The notes beneath the pieces were generated by a model that made no database searches, was not told the DNA's origin, and saw only the letters and a program-made list of their open reading frames with translations. Below are positions 23,301-32,984 of a stretch of 64,000 bases of DNA, piece by piece. The stretch covers positions 25,027,152 to 25,091,151 of the forward strand of contig CM046864.1 in assembly GCA_025617745.1 (NCBI GenBank), given 5' to 3'. A program made the translations under genes and the position numbers. The first letter of the stretch is position 1, and each line of letters starts with the position of its first letter. This DNA is from Heliocidaris erythrogramma (Eukaryota > Echinodermata > Echinoidea > Camarodonta > Echinometridae).

Positions 23301-26107
23301 AGCTCACTCGAGCCATAGGCTCAGGTGAGCTAAAAATGCATTGAAACAGAAATTCGCATTCATACAGGTCTGCATGGTAGGGGTGTCTATGCACATACAT
23401 ACATATGTATATAACATACATGTGTATGTGTATGAAGAGAATGCATAAAAATGCATTCATATCAATACAGAGCATTATCGGCCGTTGCACACTGCACTGA
23501 ACAAACGTAACACTCATGACTGGAATATTTTTCTATCGACGGCGAGATACTTGATGTATTACTGAAGTATGCGAGATAACAAGACCACCTTTACTCCTAC
23601 ATTTACATGTCCATATAAACCCAGGCAACAAAGTCACCGACGTTCCATCGGTCACACTTGGTTGGTAAAGGCTTCTGACTGAATACTCTGATAGAATTGT
23701 CAGACAATTTTTCTCCATTATTTTACCCTCTCACAATGCTTGAGTGATAAGATAATGGTATACAGGTAAACAGTGATCACGATGAGGCAACCCTAATGTA
23801 CATATTTGATTTAAAACTGTCGGACAGTTGAAGGTCGATTGATTGCTTTGAGTGATCTTGAAACAAAGTTCATGTCTGTCAAAAAAACGAAAAACAAAAA
23901 TTTCAAAAGAGCAAGGAAATATTGCATGTATTGTTTAAAGGGTATGTCATGCACAAATGAAGACAAGCTTGCAAGGGAGAGCTGATTGAACCATGGCCAT
24001 GCGGAGAAAAAAATTGTTTCAATAAACTGCAAACTATACAAACTCGTGTAGGCATGTGAAAATATAAAAAGAGCAATTGATCAAAGGTTTAAGTGTAGGA
24101 CAATTGCCCTTCCCCCAACCCACCCATACATATATACATGTACATGTACTGTGCAAACACATTAAACTGCCATTTATTATTTCGAACAGACTAGTCAGTC
24201 GATTGCAGGTTTGTATTTTTATACATACCATAAGCAAATTTGCTGGTTTTATGTATGTGAGTTGCAGGATTTGGAATCTAATAAATTATATTCTTGTCTA
24301 AATTTGTACTTACGATAGCTTTTCATCAAATCTGACGGTGGCGGCAACATGAAACACTAGATCTGTTTCTTCTTGGAGCATCTTGATGTCTTCTTCTTTC
24401 AAGGCAAGGTCAATTTCTGTGAGGTCGCTCTCGATGGCGACAAGTTTAGACTGGAAGTCGGGTTGTGCTTCCCTTACTTTGTCAAACAGCTGTAGATGAA
24501 GTGAAGTAAGAAATCAACATATCAAAAGTTGACGTTTAGAGATAAAGTTGAGTTCTAGCGATTAGATTGAATTGTTAAAGAAACTGGCTCAACGCACATG
24601 GGAAAGATTTATTTCATAACACATAAGAATTAGTGTATGCTGTAAGGTTTTGGAATCACAAAACTGATTAAGAAATTTGCTCAATCCTGCTTAGAGTCAC
24701 CTGCACTGCACACAGAAATGTGTATATGGGACTACACACAAATGTTCGGCCTATAGCAACCTGAAACTTTTCGCGATTGCCAAAGAAGGCAATTATTTTT
24801 GGTGGAGAGAATCTTTTTACAAAGTGAGAAAAAAAAATTGAAGATGAATGCGACTCCATCTCCTATATATGCCTTCGCCTATTATAATTCTTGAAATATT
24901 GTGATAACCAGAATAAAAAGCCTCTAATTACATGTTAATTGACCTCTTTGACATTTGACCTTACACCTTATAACACAAAAGTCTGATCACTTTATCTCCT
25001 CCTAGTCATGAATACAAAATACATGTAGTTGAGATATTGTGATAACAAAGGTAAAAAAACATTAATTTCACATACACCTGTATGACCTCTATGACCTGTC
25101 ACCTTTGACCTACATGAACAAAAATCTACCGTAATCAGTTTGTCTCCTTATGGTGATGCATATTAGTTCCAAGTTTAAAGTTAATGGATCAAATGGTTAG
25201 GGCTAAGGCTAAAGCCTGCAATTTCAGAATTGACCGAAAACCTTTGACCTTTGACCTACATGTATGTATCCCAAAATCTAATCAGATCGTCTTTCTATGG
25301 TGATACATACTAGTACCATGTTTGAAGTTCATACCTCAAATGGTTCTTGGGAAATCGTGTTAACAAGGCCAACACCTGCAATTTCAGAAATTGACCTGTG
25401 ACCTACATACCCCAAAATCTAATCAGATCCTCTTCCTGTGGGATACATACATGTACTAGCATCAAGTTTAATGTCCATACCTCAAATGGTTCGAGTTATC
25501 GCTAGAACGAGGCTAACACCTGAAATTTCAGAAACTGGCCTTTGTGACCTTGACCTTTGACCTACGTAACCCAAAATATAACTAATCAGATCGCCTTCCT
25601 ACGGTGATACATACTAGCACCAAGTTTGAAGTTCATGCCTCACGAGTTATCGCTACAACGAGAAAGCGGGACGGAGGGATGGAGGGACAACCCGATAACA
25701 TAATGCCTCCGGCACCACCTTCGGTGGGCGGAGGCATAAAAATCAGAACTGAAATTTAATCATTTTGCAGAAGGAATCATTTGCCTGTATGGATCACTTG
25801 CAAAATTCACAAAAGTTTCTAATTCTACACTTTTGTGTGTACTATGCGCACAAATTTGTAAATTATGAACTCTGGAATCTGAACCTACCATGCCGGTAGT
25901 GATCTCCTCAATGCGAACAGCCGCCCTATGACCCGACTTGGGCCTGATGAGGAGGAAAACTTTCTTGATGTCCGGGCAGCAGCGGAGGAGTTTCTCCAGC
26001 ATCACCTTGCCAATGAAGCCTGTAGCACCGGTGATCATCAACGTCTTGCCGGCGTAGAACTCGCTGATGGAGCAGTACGCCATTCTGGAGCTGGGACTAC
26101 TCAGCTT
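8242..26107 (-). CDS. Fatty acyl-CoA reductase (FAR), 12 coding exons, 3' end missing
   Basis: FARs reduce fatty acyl-CoA to fatty alcohol with NADPH, for ether lipids and wax esters; animal FARs are typically peroxisomal and tail-anchored. Exons joined in phase (25889-26083, 24314-24489, 19582-19654, 18939-19045, 18138-18315, 15974-16018, 13092-13210, 12594-12661, 11165-11243, 10423-10512, 8959-9088, 8242-8369) give about 462 residues against roughly 515 for animal FAR1. The NADP-binding glycine motif TGATGFIG is at residues 18-25, HVSTAY at 152-157, and the catalytic YxxxK (YTFTK) at 206-210. The C-terminal FAR_C (sterile) domain begins after about residue 355. All introns checked are GT-AG. 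About 50 C-terminal residues, with membrane segment and stop, were not found; that exon may lie unrecognised below 8240 or outside the window. Family assignment is strong; the paralogue (FAR1 or other) cannot be told. Confidence 0.93.
8417..8508 (-). CDS. Possible alternative, truncated duplicate of FAR exon 12
   Basis: It encodes [19 protein letters not shown] and [12 protein letters not shown], closely matching exon 12 (8242-8369). It has its own acceptor (CCTCAG, phase 0) and a possible donor AT|GTATGA at 8417/8416 that ends in phase 2, the same phase as exon 12. Homology breaks just after this point, so the last 12 or so codons of exon 12 are absent. It could replace exon 12 in frame with a shorter product, or be a dead copy. 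Confidence 0.5.
8959..9088 (-). CDS. FAR coding exon 11
   Basis: Residues 377-420. Reads [20 protein letters not shown], then [20 protein letters not shown], the FAR_C region with the W.W...N motif. Acceptor GCAG, donor AAG|GTGAGT. Confidence 0.9.
9153..9532. repeat. Inverted-terminal element with a Penelope-like terminal motif
   Basis: Arms of about 35 bp (TAGGTTTAGTTTTTCAGGGT at the left; CCCAGAAAAACTAAACC at the right) bound about 380 bp. The interior minus strand carries CTGATGACGATCAGAGCAT, resembling the hammerhead-like core at the Penelope-like element near 16.56 kb. It lies in the FAR intron between exons 10 and 11. It is probably a terminal-repeat derivative of a Penelope-like element. 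Confidence 0.45.
9625..10060. repeat. Dispersed repeat with two ~150-bp units (TGACCTTTGACCTAC family)
   Basis: Begins TCTCCTATATGCCTCCGCC. A unit with TTGACCTCTGTGACCTCTGA, CCTTTGACCTACTTAC, CCAAAATCTAATCAGTTC and ACCAAGTTTGAAGTTC is repeated twice (about 9744 and 9918). A longer, more diverged copy is at 24840-25740. Confidence 0.65.
10423..10512 (-). CDS. FAR coding exon 10
   Basis: Residues 347-376, reading [20 protein letters not shown] and YRRLRGKKP, the start of the FAR_C domain. Acceptor GGACAG, donor AT|GTATGT. Confidence 0.85.
10688..10831. repeat. MITE, TTTCATAAAACTTGTTATCA family
   Basis: Left end CCCCATTTCATAAAACCTGT, right end TTGTTATTGATAACGGGTTT. The centre contains CAGCCAATCAGGTTCAAGG. 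Confidence 0.7.
11165..11243 (-). CDS. FAR coding exon 9
   Basis: Residues 321-346, reading [19 protein letters not shown] then RAALTKN; this matches the FAR P-E-..FRRP segment. Acceptor TCACAG, donor CC|GTAAGA. Confidence 0.87.
11300..12590. other. FAR intron 8: no gene seen
   Basis: It contains a repeat fragment ending in the MITE-type end CTTGATGAAACGCTCCCC (about 12046-12066) and a common dispersed phrase CCATGACTTTCCATGACTTT (11886-11905). A segment near 11350-11640 (TTGGCAACA, CCATGTAGCA..TAAAAG) recurs in inverted orientation at about 14990-15340, so the two form a pair of diverged inverted copies on either side of the region. The minus-strand ORFs here look non-coding. Confidence 0.5.
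12594..12661 (-). CDS. FAR coding exon 8
   Basis: Residues 298-320, reading [20 protein letters not shown] then GDV; this matches the conserved YN.....NP..W motif. Acceptor GTACAG, donor G|GTGAGT. Confidence 0.88.
13092..13210 (-). CDS. FAR coding exon 7
   Basis: Residues 259-297, reading [20 protein letters not shown] then [19 protein letters not shown]; this matches the FAR D..PVD.VVN motif. Acceptor CTCCAG, donor AA|GTAAGT. Confidence 0.92.
13676..13975 (+). pseudogene. Degenerate THAP zinc-finger domain (transposase relic)
   Basis: From the ATG at 13676 the frame reads [20 protein letters not shown], then [19 protein letters not shown]; this gives the first THAP cysteine pair (C-x4-C) and the conserved HxFP and W. 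After GPAK (about 13823) a one-base shift is needed. The next frame reads [15 protein letters not shown], giving the C-x2-H pair, then [11 protein letters not shown]. An in-frame TAG follows, then LKDSAIPKI, corresponding to the family's AVP-type motif. THAP domains bind DNA through C2CH zinc. The frameshift and stop make it a relic. The domain call is strong. Confidence 0.8.
14001..14139. repeat. Two consecutive palindromes, each bracketed by TTCACCC
   Basis: TTCACCC occurs at 14001-14007, 14082-14088 and 14133-14139. Between the first two is a 74-bp hairpin (14008-14081; arms of about 32 bp with 2 mismatches, GTAGACCGAAAAT...ATTTTCGGTCTAC). Between the last two is a perfect 44-bp palindrome (14089-14132, GTAACTCCAGGGAGCTCC...) with no loop. 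Both begin GTA and end TAC. This looks like two insertions with the same 7-bp target duplication. Confidence 0.8.
15735..15850 (+). repeat. Retroposon 3' end with (ATT)n tail
   Basis: TTCAGCGCCTTATAGGGCAG...GAGCGCTATATAAATATCC followed by (ATT)n. It is a relative, in opposite orientation, of 5275-5355. Confidence 0.5.
15974..16018 (-). CDS. FAR coding exon 6 (15 codons)
   Basis: Residues 244-258, reading [15 protein letters not shown], the conserved FAR block after ASWKEPFP. Acceptor TTTCAG, donor GCT|GTAAGT. Confidence 0.93.
16338..16475. repeat. MITE, TTTCATAAAACTTGTTATCA family
   Basis: Left GGGCCTCGTTTCATAAAACT, right CACTTGACGAAACGCCCCCC. The centre has CTGATTGGCTGAGAGCAAA. Confidence 0.7.
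16561..16600 (-). ncRNA. Degenerate hammerhead-ribozyme-like core in the Penelope terminus
   Basis: The minus strand reads CTGACGA, then CGGCCAGA-GCAT-TCTGACCG (a stem with one mismatch), then GAACGT. A hammerhead core is CUGAUGA / stem II / GAAAC, so the match has one change in each conserved block. Known: Penelope-like elements carry hammerhead ribozymes in their terminal repeats. It is probably inactive. A second copy, CTGAAGA-based, is on the plus strand at 17993-18026. Confidence 0.45.
16895..17500 (-). repeat. Tandem units in the Penelope-like 3' non-coding region
   Basis: GAGAGAAACATGA.ATCCTGTT, GAGGAAAG.AATTA, AAAACATACAT.TGGAAAAA and GGTGAAAT.ATGACA recur at about 16900, 17073, 17110, 17265 and 17450. 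The spacing is irregular, roughly 35-185 bp. ORFs on the minus strand here are repeat translation. Confidence 0.6.
17499..17985 (-). pseudogene. GIY-YIG endonuclease domain of a Penelope-like element, frameshifted
   Basis: The minus strand reads [20 protein letters not shown], then [40 protein letters not shown] and [15 protein letters not shown]. Seen: the GVY...VYIG pair with the CxC insert, then R..EH and H...H typical of Penelope GIY-YIG domains. After TELVA (about 17645) one base is missing; the correct C-terminus continues in another frame as [20 protein letters not shown] to WFSLFQ and a stop at about 17508. Known: the endonuclease nicks the target to prime reverse transcription. The broken frame and absent RT make it inactive. 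Confidence 0.85.
18138..18315 (-). CDS. FAR coding exon 5 (catalytic YxxxK)
   Basis: Residues 184-243. Reads [20 protein letters not shown], then [16 protein letters not shown]. It holds the catalytic Tyr206/Lys210. Acceptor TTCCAG, donor CCT|GTAAGT. Confidence 0.96.
18365..18495. repeat. MITE, TTTCATAAAACTTGTTATCA family
   Basis: Contains CTCAGCCAATCAGATTCAAG and ends TTATGAAACAGGGCCCT. Confidence 0.7.
18553..18690. repeat. MITE, same family, adjacent copy
   Basis: Left GGGCCTAATTTCATAAAACT, right AAGTTTTATGAAACAGGGCC, centre CTGATTGGCTAAGAGC. It is in the opposite internal orientation to 18365-18495. Confidence 0.7.
18939..19045 (-). CDS. FAR coding exon 4
   Basis: Residues 149-183. Reads [20 protein letters not shown] then [16 protein letters not shown], including the SDR-type HVSTAY. 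Acceptor TGCAG, donor GA|GTAAGT. Confidence 0.95.
19582..19654 (-). CDS. FAR coding exon 3
   Basis: Residues 124-148, reading [20 protein letters not shown] then KKLQ; this matches the FAR LN..AT.Q...L segment. Acceptor CCCAG, donor CAG|GTAATT. Confidence 0.9.
20290..20478. repeat. MITE, ACAGT(C/G)AA.CCTG family
   Basis: Left ACAGTCAAGCCTGCTTTAGC, right TTGACAGGTTTCACTGT. The middle is close to 7811-7987. Confidence 0.7.
21187..21581. repeat. TTAA-flanked MITE, AGGCCAAGTCCACC ends
   Basis: The inverted ends AGGCCAAGTCCACC / GGTGGACTTGGCCT are flanked by TTAA at 21183-21186 and 21582-21585. It is about 395 bp with no ORF and lies in FAR intron 2. Confidence 0.8.
22051..23336 (+). repeat. Dispersed repeat with three ~330-bp units and terminal inversion
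   Basis: It begins AAGAGCCCCAGGGGGCACGA and CGCTCACCTGAGG, and ends GCTCAGGTGAGCTAAA, so the ends contain the inverted word CTCACCTGAG. Between 22256 and about 23200 a unit of about 330 bp (GGGCCCCCTGGGGGCCACA, CCTAAGGATGATTCCTACCA, CCCCAGTATG-type words) is repeated nearly three times. The ORFs at 22288-22722 and 22732-23052 are repeat translations, not genes. Confidence 0.75.
23209..23286. repeat. CG-rich minisatellite (ACGACGCACGCCGC)n
   Basis: About 75 bp of 7-bp-like units built from ACGCACG, CCGCACG and ACGGACG, at the 3' end of the 22051-23336 element. Confidence 0.8.
24314..24489 (-). CDS. FAR coding exon 2
   Basis: Residues 66-124. Reads [20 protein letters not shown] then [15 protein letters not shown], the conserved FAR region with the HVAATVRF motif. 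Acceptor TCTACAG, donor TC|GTAAGT. Confidence 0.95.
24840..25740. repeat. Dispersed repeat, long copy (TGACCTTTGACCTAC family)
   Basis: It begins with TCTCCTATATATGCCTTCGCC and ends CGGTGGGCGGAGGCAT, so ends are inverted around GCCT.CGCC. Five or so units contain CCTTTGACCTACAT, CCAAAATCTAATCAGATC and ACCAAGTTTGAAGTTCAT. Relative of 9625-10060. Lies in FAR intron 1. Confidence 0.7.
25889..26107 (-). CDS. FAR coding exon 1 with 24-nt 5' UTR (start codon at 26083)
   Basis: Residues 1-65. Reads [20 protein letters not shown], then [19 protein letters not shown] and [18 protein letters not shown]. The start matches the usual FAR N-terminus (M....FY.GK..LITGATGF.GK). The acceptor TTTCCTCAG at 26108 shows that a non-coding exon lies further right. 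Donor ATG|GTAGGT. The upstream exon was not identified; a donor-like CCG|GTAAGC at 32165 is one weak candidate. Confidence 0.95.
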
Positions 26108-26503
26108 CTGAGGAAAGAAAAAAGAGACAAAAGATGTTACTGTTCAGAATTTGCAGGATTGGTGAATTGTTGTGCCAGTAGAATCCGTAATGATGAATAC
26201 CTTGCCAGCGCAGAAGAGACCATTTGTTACATTTATGTATTCAAATTTAATTGCCAAGTGATGGAATATCATTTTCATTTCAGTGCTAATGTATTTCAAT
26301 GACCAGAAACTGCATACACATGTGAATGCATACTTTGGCCTTTTACACAGTGTACCAATCACCTGAAAAGAATTGATTTGTGTACAGAGCTCTAGAAAGT
26401 ATAAAATCAACCTAAAAGAACTTTATCTTGCATTTTATAGGTCAACAGTTACATGTACATGTAAGGAGTACTATATGAAAGAAATAAGGGATAACATGAA
26501 AAT

Positions 26504-26544
26504 GCTCGCGCGGAACCGAGCTCCGATCTAGGTTCCGCGCGAGC
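26504..26544. repeat. Perfect 14-bp-arm palindrome, CG-rich
   Basis: GCTCGCGCGGAACC at 26504-26517 faces GGTTCCGCGCGAGC at 26531-26544. The 13-nt spacer contains GAGCTC, and ATAAGGG/CCCTTAT flanks extend the symmetry. No flanking coding sequence; it stands out from AT-rich surroundings. Confidence 0.7.
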
Positions 26545-26559
26545 CCTTATCTTGGCGAG

Positions 26560-29380
26560 CGCATATGGGTTCTTCAAGTACATGTAGCTACTTGTGAGTT
26601 ACTTTTACGCTTATAGAGAGTGGAATTAAAATTGCAAGATCTCTTTTAATAGAATTATAATATTTGAAGCCCATATTTGTATAACATGGATCCTCTAAAC
26701 ATACAGGGCAAAATATATTTTTGTGTTTGGTACCCTTTAAATCAAAAGGTTACCAATATTTTAGTTATTACTATAATGTATGCCGTGCAAACAATGAGGT
26801 TAACCAATCTACTATTATTTATTGTACAAGAAATAAGAAGCCGTTGAAACAGACTATTTGCAAAGTATATTTACAAAAAGAATAGTCACATTACGCTTGT
26901 TGGACTTCAGCATTGAGGATGCCACCTCTCTGGGCAATATCACTGCAACATATCAGTTACGCATGTAGACATGTACTGGTACAAATCATAAAACACTGTT
27001 CTTTATCTTGAATATCAAATTCAACTGTAAGGATTCATTCAAGGCCACATTCTGTACAATACTTCATATATTTATGTAAATGTTTTACTGGTACTTTACA
27101 TATATATGCTGCACGGAAACAAGGGTATTGCTCACTGCTCTGCAATTGCTTCCAAATTTGTTCTCACAGATTTGCACTACCAGTAATCAAACATACGTAT
27201 GTACTTTGGCCTTAATTCACAAATGAGGTTTCCTTTAACCCGTGGTTTACATTCCAAGTATGTCTTAGTAGTACGCACGTTTCCTTATAATACAAGCGAG
27301 CAATATGTATGCTCCATTTAGTCCAAAGTGGAGTTTTAAACCATGGTTTAGGCCAATGGTTAAGTTAAAACTCCTTCATGAATCTATCTATATCTTTAGA
27401 TGTGAACTCAACTTCTTGATCGAACCTACACTTGTTAAGTTGTACATGTATGCAACACAACTTAACTTCCATTATCCAAATCTGTTCACGCAAATGTACC
27501 CCCCCCCCCCCCCAGTTCTGCAATTATGCTGTTGGGAGTGTTTTACACTCTCGGATACCGACTACGAATCCGGACGATGCTTACCATAGCAAACTCTTGA
27601 CATGTGACATCTACCACACTGCCTGAACTGGAAGAATGCTCTCCATCGAGTGGAGCACAGATCTGGCCGTTATCGTCAAAGCAAGGCATGTGGGCTAATA
27701 GACTTTACACCCGGCAGACAAAAGGAAAGGCAAGTTTTTGAAGACTTTTCAGAAGGCTTTTCAAAGTATGAGTTGTATTGACTTTTAAAAGTTCAAGCTC
27801 AATCAAGTGGAGAACAGTGCAAAGTTGATACATGTAATGGTAATGTGTCCAAATGCGACGAGAGAGGTGGGACAAAGATGACGTCAAAGTTATTTTCTGA
27901 AGAGAAAGACGTTCTGGGGTTCTATTTAAGCCATTTAGACCAGTCCTATCTTCGTCATGACCTGATTTTGAGAAGCACGGATTAGACAAGTCTGCATGAC
28001 CATGACAACCAAGTATTCTACAGTCCCAGTATCTGCCTGGTGTCCAAATACGTCATGAATGATACATCCACTCTCATTGGTCATCGTTTGCCTCATGGTC
28101 TTCCGGTAATTAATCAAAGACCAATCATGACGTGGTTACTGAAAGCTGATTGAAAATCCTCTGACACAATATTTGACCAAGGGTTCATTTTACTGCTTAT
28201 GTATCATCATTTTTAGGCAACTTCTGACTTGACTGTTTACTTTTCTGGTTAGTGAGCATATGAGATACATGTATATAAGATTAGGAAACTGGACAAATCA
28301 ACAACTTGAAGTTTAAAAGTAGTGCAACCAGGCTATATTTAGCAATTGGGATTACCTTATCTGTTTGATTGGTTTGAAATTAGAGGCTTTGTTTACTGAT
28401 TGGACCTTAAATAGCACCAAAAAGACCTATTTTTGGATACAATATTTCAAGTACCAGTATCTCAATTTAAGGCGAGTCACTCGATAACAGTTTATAAAAG
28501 CTGAATTAAATGGAAAATATCCGCCAGATTAGACATCAATGACGTAGGATGCTCCGCTTCCTAATAACAGATCTCTCTTGTCAATCAATCTAGTATTTAC
28601 ATCAAGATACCAGTACTGTCACGAAAGATGCACGAAACGTACGTAAAAAGCCCACAGATTCCAAGTTATATCAACCAGCCCGCTGTTCATTTGTATTAAA
28701 ATGCTCTAATCGTAGGGTTTTTCATACTATTAAAGTGTGGGAGTATTTTGCATCATCAATACTTCAGGCATTGGATCTACATGTACATGTATATAAACAC
28801 TTCTGGGTTTGGATTTCACCATGAGGAAGGAAAAACAGTATTAATTTCAAAGAACTTTACATTCATCTTGAAAAATGTGCATGGCTCTGATCATGGGGAC
28901 ACTTAGTGCTCCGTACATGTAACTTCATCCTATGATTATTTAATTTTTGTTTGTTTACAGGATTAGGCAAATAGCCAAGTTACAGTTTTGGTTGCCGGAC
29001 ATTTGTCTCCCAAGGCGGGCGCTGGTTTGAGCGGCTTGTTGTTTCGTGTCAGTACGATATGAACGTAAGATGACCTCGCGGCGATACAGTGTGGTGTCAA
29101 TATTATGAACGGAATAATTCACAAGAAAAGTAATCTTTAATTGTATAATAATAATTGTATGACTTCGAGAGTGATGGGAAGATTTCTGTTAATGATTTGA
29201 ATGACACTGGATTTTGTCAGATTTCTTAAATGCATATCCCTTTTTTCACTTTCCACTTTCACCCTTTCAGTTTTCATTACGTTCATAACCCCGACACGAA
29301 ATTTTGCAAAACATTGTAGCATAACATTGGGTAATTGAGAGCAGTGTACCTTTACTGACTACTATGGTTTTTTATCATAT
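26560..29380. other. Intergenic stretch upstream of FAR, no gene seen
   Basis: Contains a poly-C run at 27498-27513 and short AC/GT words such as TACATGTACATGTA. No exon-like ORF with splice sites was found. A non-coding FAR first exon could be in here or further right. Confidence 0.45.
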
Positions 29381-29388
29381 TAATTAAA

Positions 29389-29700
29389 GGCCTTCCTGGT
29401 GTATTGGATTATTCTCTTTCTGCTAAGACAGCTTTTGAAGTAATTTGTTCCACGGTTTGGGACAAGGAAGAAACATTGTCTGGTAGAGCAACAAATCTTA
29501 CGTTCATAACTCAATGTCAGTTTTGGGTTTTGCTGTATCATAACTGTGTTTGCAACATTAATGTCTCTTTGTTCACATCAATTGAAGGCCTACCTAGAGT
29601 GTATTGGATTATCCTCTTTCAATTGAGACTGCTTTAGAAGTAATTTGTTCCGAGGTTTGGAATGTGGAAGAATGTTTGAGTGGTAGAGAGTTTTGTCCCC
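29389..29700 (+). repeat. Local tandem duplication (~195-bp unit, two copies)
   Basis: TGTATTGGATTATTCTCTTT and GAAGTAATTTGTTCC near 29399-29453 recur near 29600-29655 with small changes, then diverge. Confidence 0.6.
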
Positions 29701-30149
29701 CTAGTGAGGATGATTTGTGACAATTTTTCACTGAGTTTTGTTGTAAACTTGTAGTCAGTGCAGTGACTGTGTCTGACCGTGTAATGAGTTGATTCTACTT
29801 CTAGCCTTAGACTCTTAGAGGCTCGAGTTGATGTTTTATGCAATACTGGTATTGCTAATGCAATATTGTGTCGTGGTTGAGGAAACCACAGCTGTAACCG
29901 TACAACTCATCTCAAATGGCCCAAGGCAGAGACATAGCAGTGAACAGAGACCACAGACAAGAGTCTAGATCTACATGTAGATTGCAGTCTATGCTATGAC
30001 TAAGTTATACATGTACATGTACATTAAATATACATATACATGCAGCGCTGTCGCGAAGCAACAACGCTGTACAAGCTGCCCATTCTCTAGCGTTGCGAAC
30101 CGCGACTACATGTTTTTCGCTGAAATTACATTTTTCATCTAGATATTAA

Positions 30150-30938
30150 AGGGGAATGAAAGGCAACAGACAGACTACATAATGTAGATAATTGTCAGCC
30201 TAAATTATTACAAATTACAATGTCCTGAAATTACTCCTATTTGATTATTTAATAAGGAGAACAGTGTCTCCAAAAGTTGCAGTTTCCTTGCGAGATATTA
30301 TCCCATGGGGACTGCCATTTTCTTTACAAATTAATGTCAGAGCAGTTCTATTTGTGAGATACCAACTGACCTTTACACTAGCCATAATGACACTCATGAT
30401 CACCTGTGGAATGCATGACACTAGATTTTCTCATAATAAGCCATTCTTGTAGTCATGTAAATTCAAAAGAAGATACCTATAAAGTATTTGTGTCAAGATA
30501 TTCGGTTCAGCTGTTTCTTTTGTTAAGCAGGATCTGGCATGCACAAGTTGTTGCTTGGTCAGACAAAGGTTTGTCAATTCTTCAAAGAAGTGACAAAGAC
30601 CTACAGTACAACTGCTCTCATATATCACCTGTGGGAGACAATGGGGGTACCAAGATGACTGCCATTTTGCACTGGTGGCTTTAGTGGTACAATAGCTATT
30701 CATTATGCAACATTGTATCCACTGTATACACGTAAATGGACATGTATTCATATGACATCCGTTTTTCAAGATGGCAGCCCCCATGGAATAATATCTAGCA
30801 AGGAATCTGCAAACTTTAGAGAGATTGTTCTCCTTAATACTGAGTGAATACATGTAGGAGTATTTTCAAGATATTTTGAACAGGCTGACAATTTTCCACA
30901 TGATTATCATCTAATGTTTTGTTGAGTTTCATTCTCCT
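30150..30938. repeat. TTAA-flanked 789-bp element with long inverted arms
   Basis: The ends AGGGGAATGAAA / TTTCATTCTCCT are flanked by TTAA (30146-30149 and 30939-30942). Deeper blocks are also inverted: TAATTGTCAGCC/GGCTGACAATTTTC, and the ATATTATCCCATGGGG / CCCCCATGGAATAATAT pair. It could fold along most of its length. The ORFs at 30264-30853 are not convincing genes. Confidence 0.75.
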
Positions 30939-30945
30939 TTAAACT

Positions 30946-32980
30946 AAATAAAACTTCTATTGATTTATTGCATTCATTAAGTTAAATTCAGTTAACCAAC
31001 TTACAACTTACCCAAAAATTATGATTTATTGCGTCATCTGCCCAGTCAGTAATGGAATGTAATCGCGCTGCACTTTTTGAAAGGTCACACCCGTGCATAA
31101 CTATACACAGCGCTGTCGCGAAGCGACACCGCGATGGAGAGGTTTTGGCAGTCAAAAGTTGAAATTTTATACCCTGGGCCTGGACATTGCCTGATGGCTT
31201 GCTGGGGATTATTAAACCTTTATTAGTCTTCAACAAATCCATCCAAGCAATCGATTTCATGTGAGTGTAACATAAAATTTGAAGTTTAACATACATTTTA
31301 AATTAATTTTGTACATGTACATTGTTTTTAGTGACATTCATTGAGGGGTGTTGCAATGAAGCCTGAAGGTATGACTTTGTCCTTGTCAGACGCTGTGCTT
31401 CGCAAGGCGTCTGGTCGGGCTAGATAATTGTAAGTTACAGTGACTTACACTACTCACTACAGTAACGTAACGGCCCGGGGAATGAGCACTTTTTGACTTG
31501 TAGTACTTTCTGGTCTGTATTTTCGTATGACTTTTATGTAACTAGACCCAGGCAAAGTCAAAAACAAACTTATGAAACTAGACCCCTATCCTAAGCCAAA
31601 GGCATTCTCGTGAAATAAGCCACCCCTCATTCATGTCATTCACTTTGGCATATTTGGACTTTGGTATTTTGAATTGTACATACATGTACAGTAATGTATG
31701 ATGCCTGGCTACATGCAGTTTATTGCGTGTAACGCCTCTAAGTCTCAGTCACTCATGTTCTCTAGTCTAAGACTAAGTCTAGGCTAACTAAACTAAGTCT
31801 AGGCTAATTCTAATCTATGCAGAGTGAATGGCGGTTTCCTCAAGGCTCAATCACAATAAGGCCTGAAATATGATAATTGTAACATCATGATGATCAAGCT
31901 ATTTTAAAAATTAAATAAATAGTATTTATGTCAAGACGAAGCCACTGGATGGTACCAGTGGCGGCGTCGGGCGCGGCAGCAGCTCAAGCAGACCCCGCGC
32001 CCCCGCCGGAACGGTACAGCTCGCACGGTCTCGCACAGCTGTATTAAAACCGTACTACAACTCATCTCAAATGACACGCTAACACACAAACCACACACCT
32101 CCACACACAGATTAGACCCACAAATTAAACGGTATAACTCCAATACTAGCAATAGTAACGCTTACCGGCAAAAAATACGATGGTTCGGCTATATTTGGAT
32201 GGCTTTCTTGAAGAAAACAACATGCACTCTAGCTATCGATTGTAGTAATCAAAGTGTTTTTTCACTTTACGCCTTTCTATGCGAAGTTGAGAGTATTTTG
32301 ATAAAACATGATCACTTTTCTCCCGACTTTTCCGCTGATAAATAAAGCCCAACCTCCAATTGTTGCCGATAGTTACATATTGTATCCATTCAAATAATAG
32401 GTAATAAAAACAACAATTGATATTAAAATCTTTAAAATGTTCCTAAATAATTTTTTCTGGATAAAAATATTTTTATAAAGTTCAATCCAATGTTGAAATG
32501 TTATTTTTAGTAGTACAAAATAAGATATATTGTAAATGTTACCGAGTCTTTATCAACCTAATGAATATGCATTCGACAAAAAGTGACCTTTGACCAATAA
32601 TAGCACTCGTTCGACACACGTGTACTATAATCACGCCCAGCCCATATGGTCGCAACTAGACTCGAGATTAGGGTGGTAAAATAATCATTGAAAATCTTTA
32701 CTAGTCTAGATTTCAAGAAGTACGGTAGTTCCTTCCGGAATATTTTGTGCAGATTATGTCAAATCAAGGAAGTATTGAGGCAGCTTGACTAATCATATAC
32801 TAGTTCACAGGCACAAACCCTGGTCAGTCGTAAAAGAGTGTCTGCACTGTGAGACTACCATAGGCCATGCACTGCTGACACGACCAGAAAGTAGGTGAAT
32901 TAGGCTTCTCTCAAGACATGCACAATGATTTTCTGATAGAGTGTCAAATTAGGGTCTGTGCTTGCATGCAGACTAGTCAT
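30946..32980. other. Intergenic, no gene seen; one GC-rich island at 31940-32050
   Basis: GCAGCGCTGTCGCGAAGC at about 30042 recurs at about 31107 outside the element arms. The island GTGGCGGCGTCGGGCGCGGC... at 31960-32050 is CpG-rich and could be a promoter or a minus-strand 5' exon, but no coding frame supports that. CCGTAC.ACAACTCATCTCAA occurs at about 29897 and 32049. Confidence 0.35.
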
Positions 32981-32984
32981 GGTA

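Noticed and set aside
30431-30853. 140-codon minus-strand ORF
   Set aside because: It spans the folded interior of the 30150-30938 inverted-repeat element and reads across its symmetric arms; no family motif or splice support.
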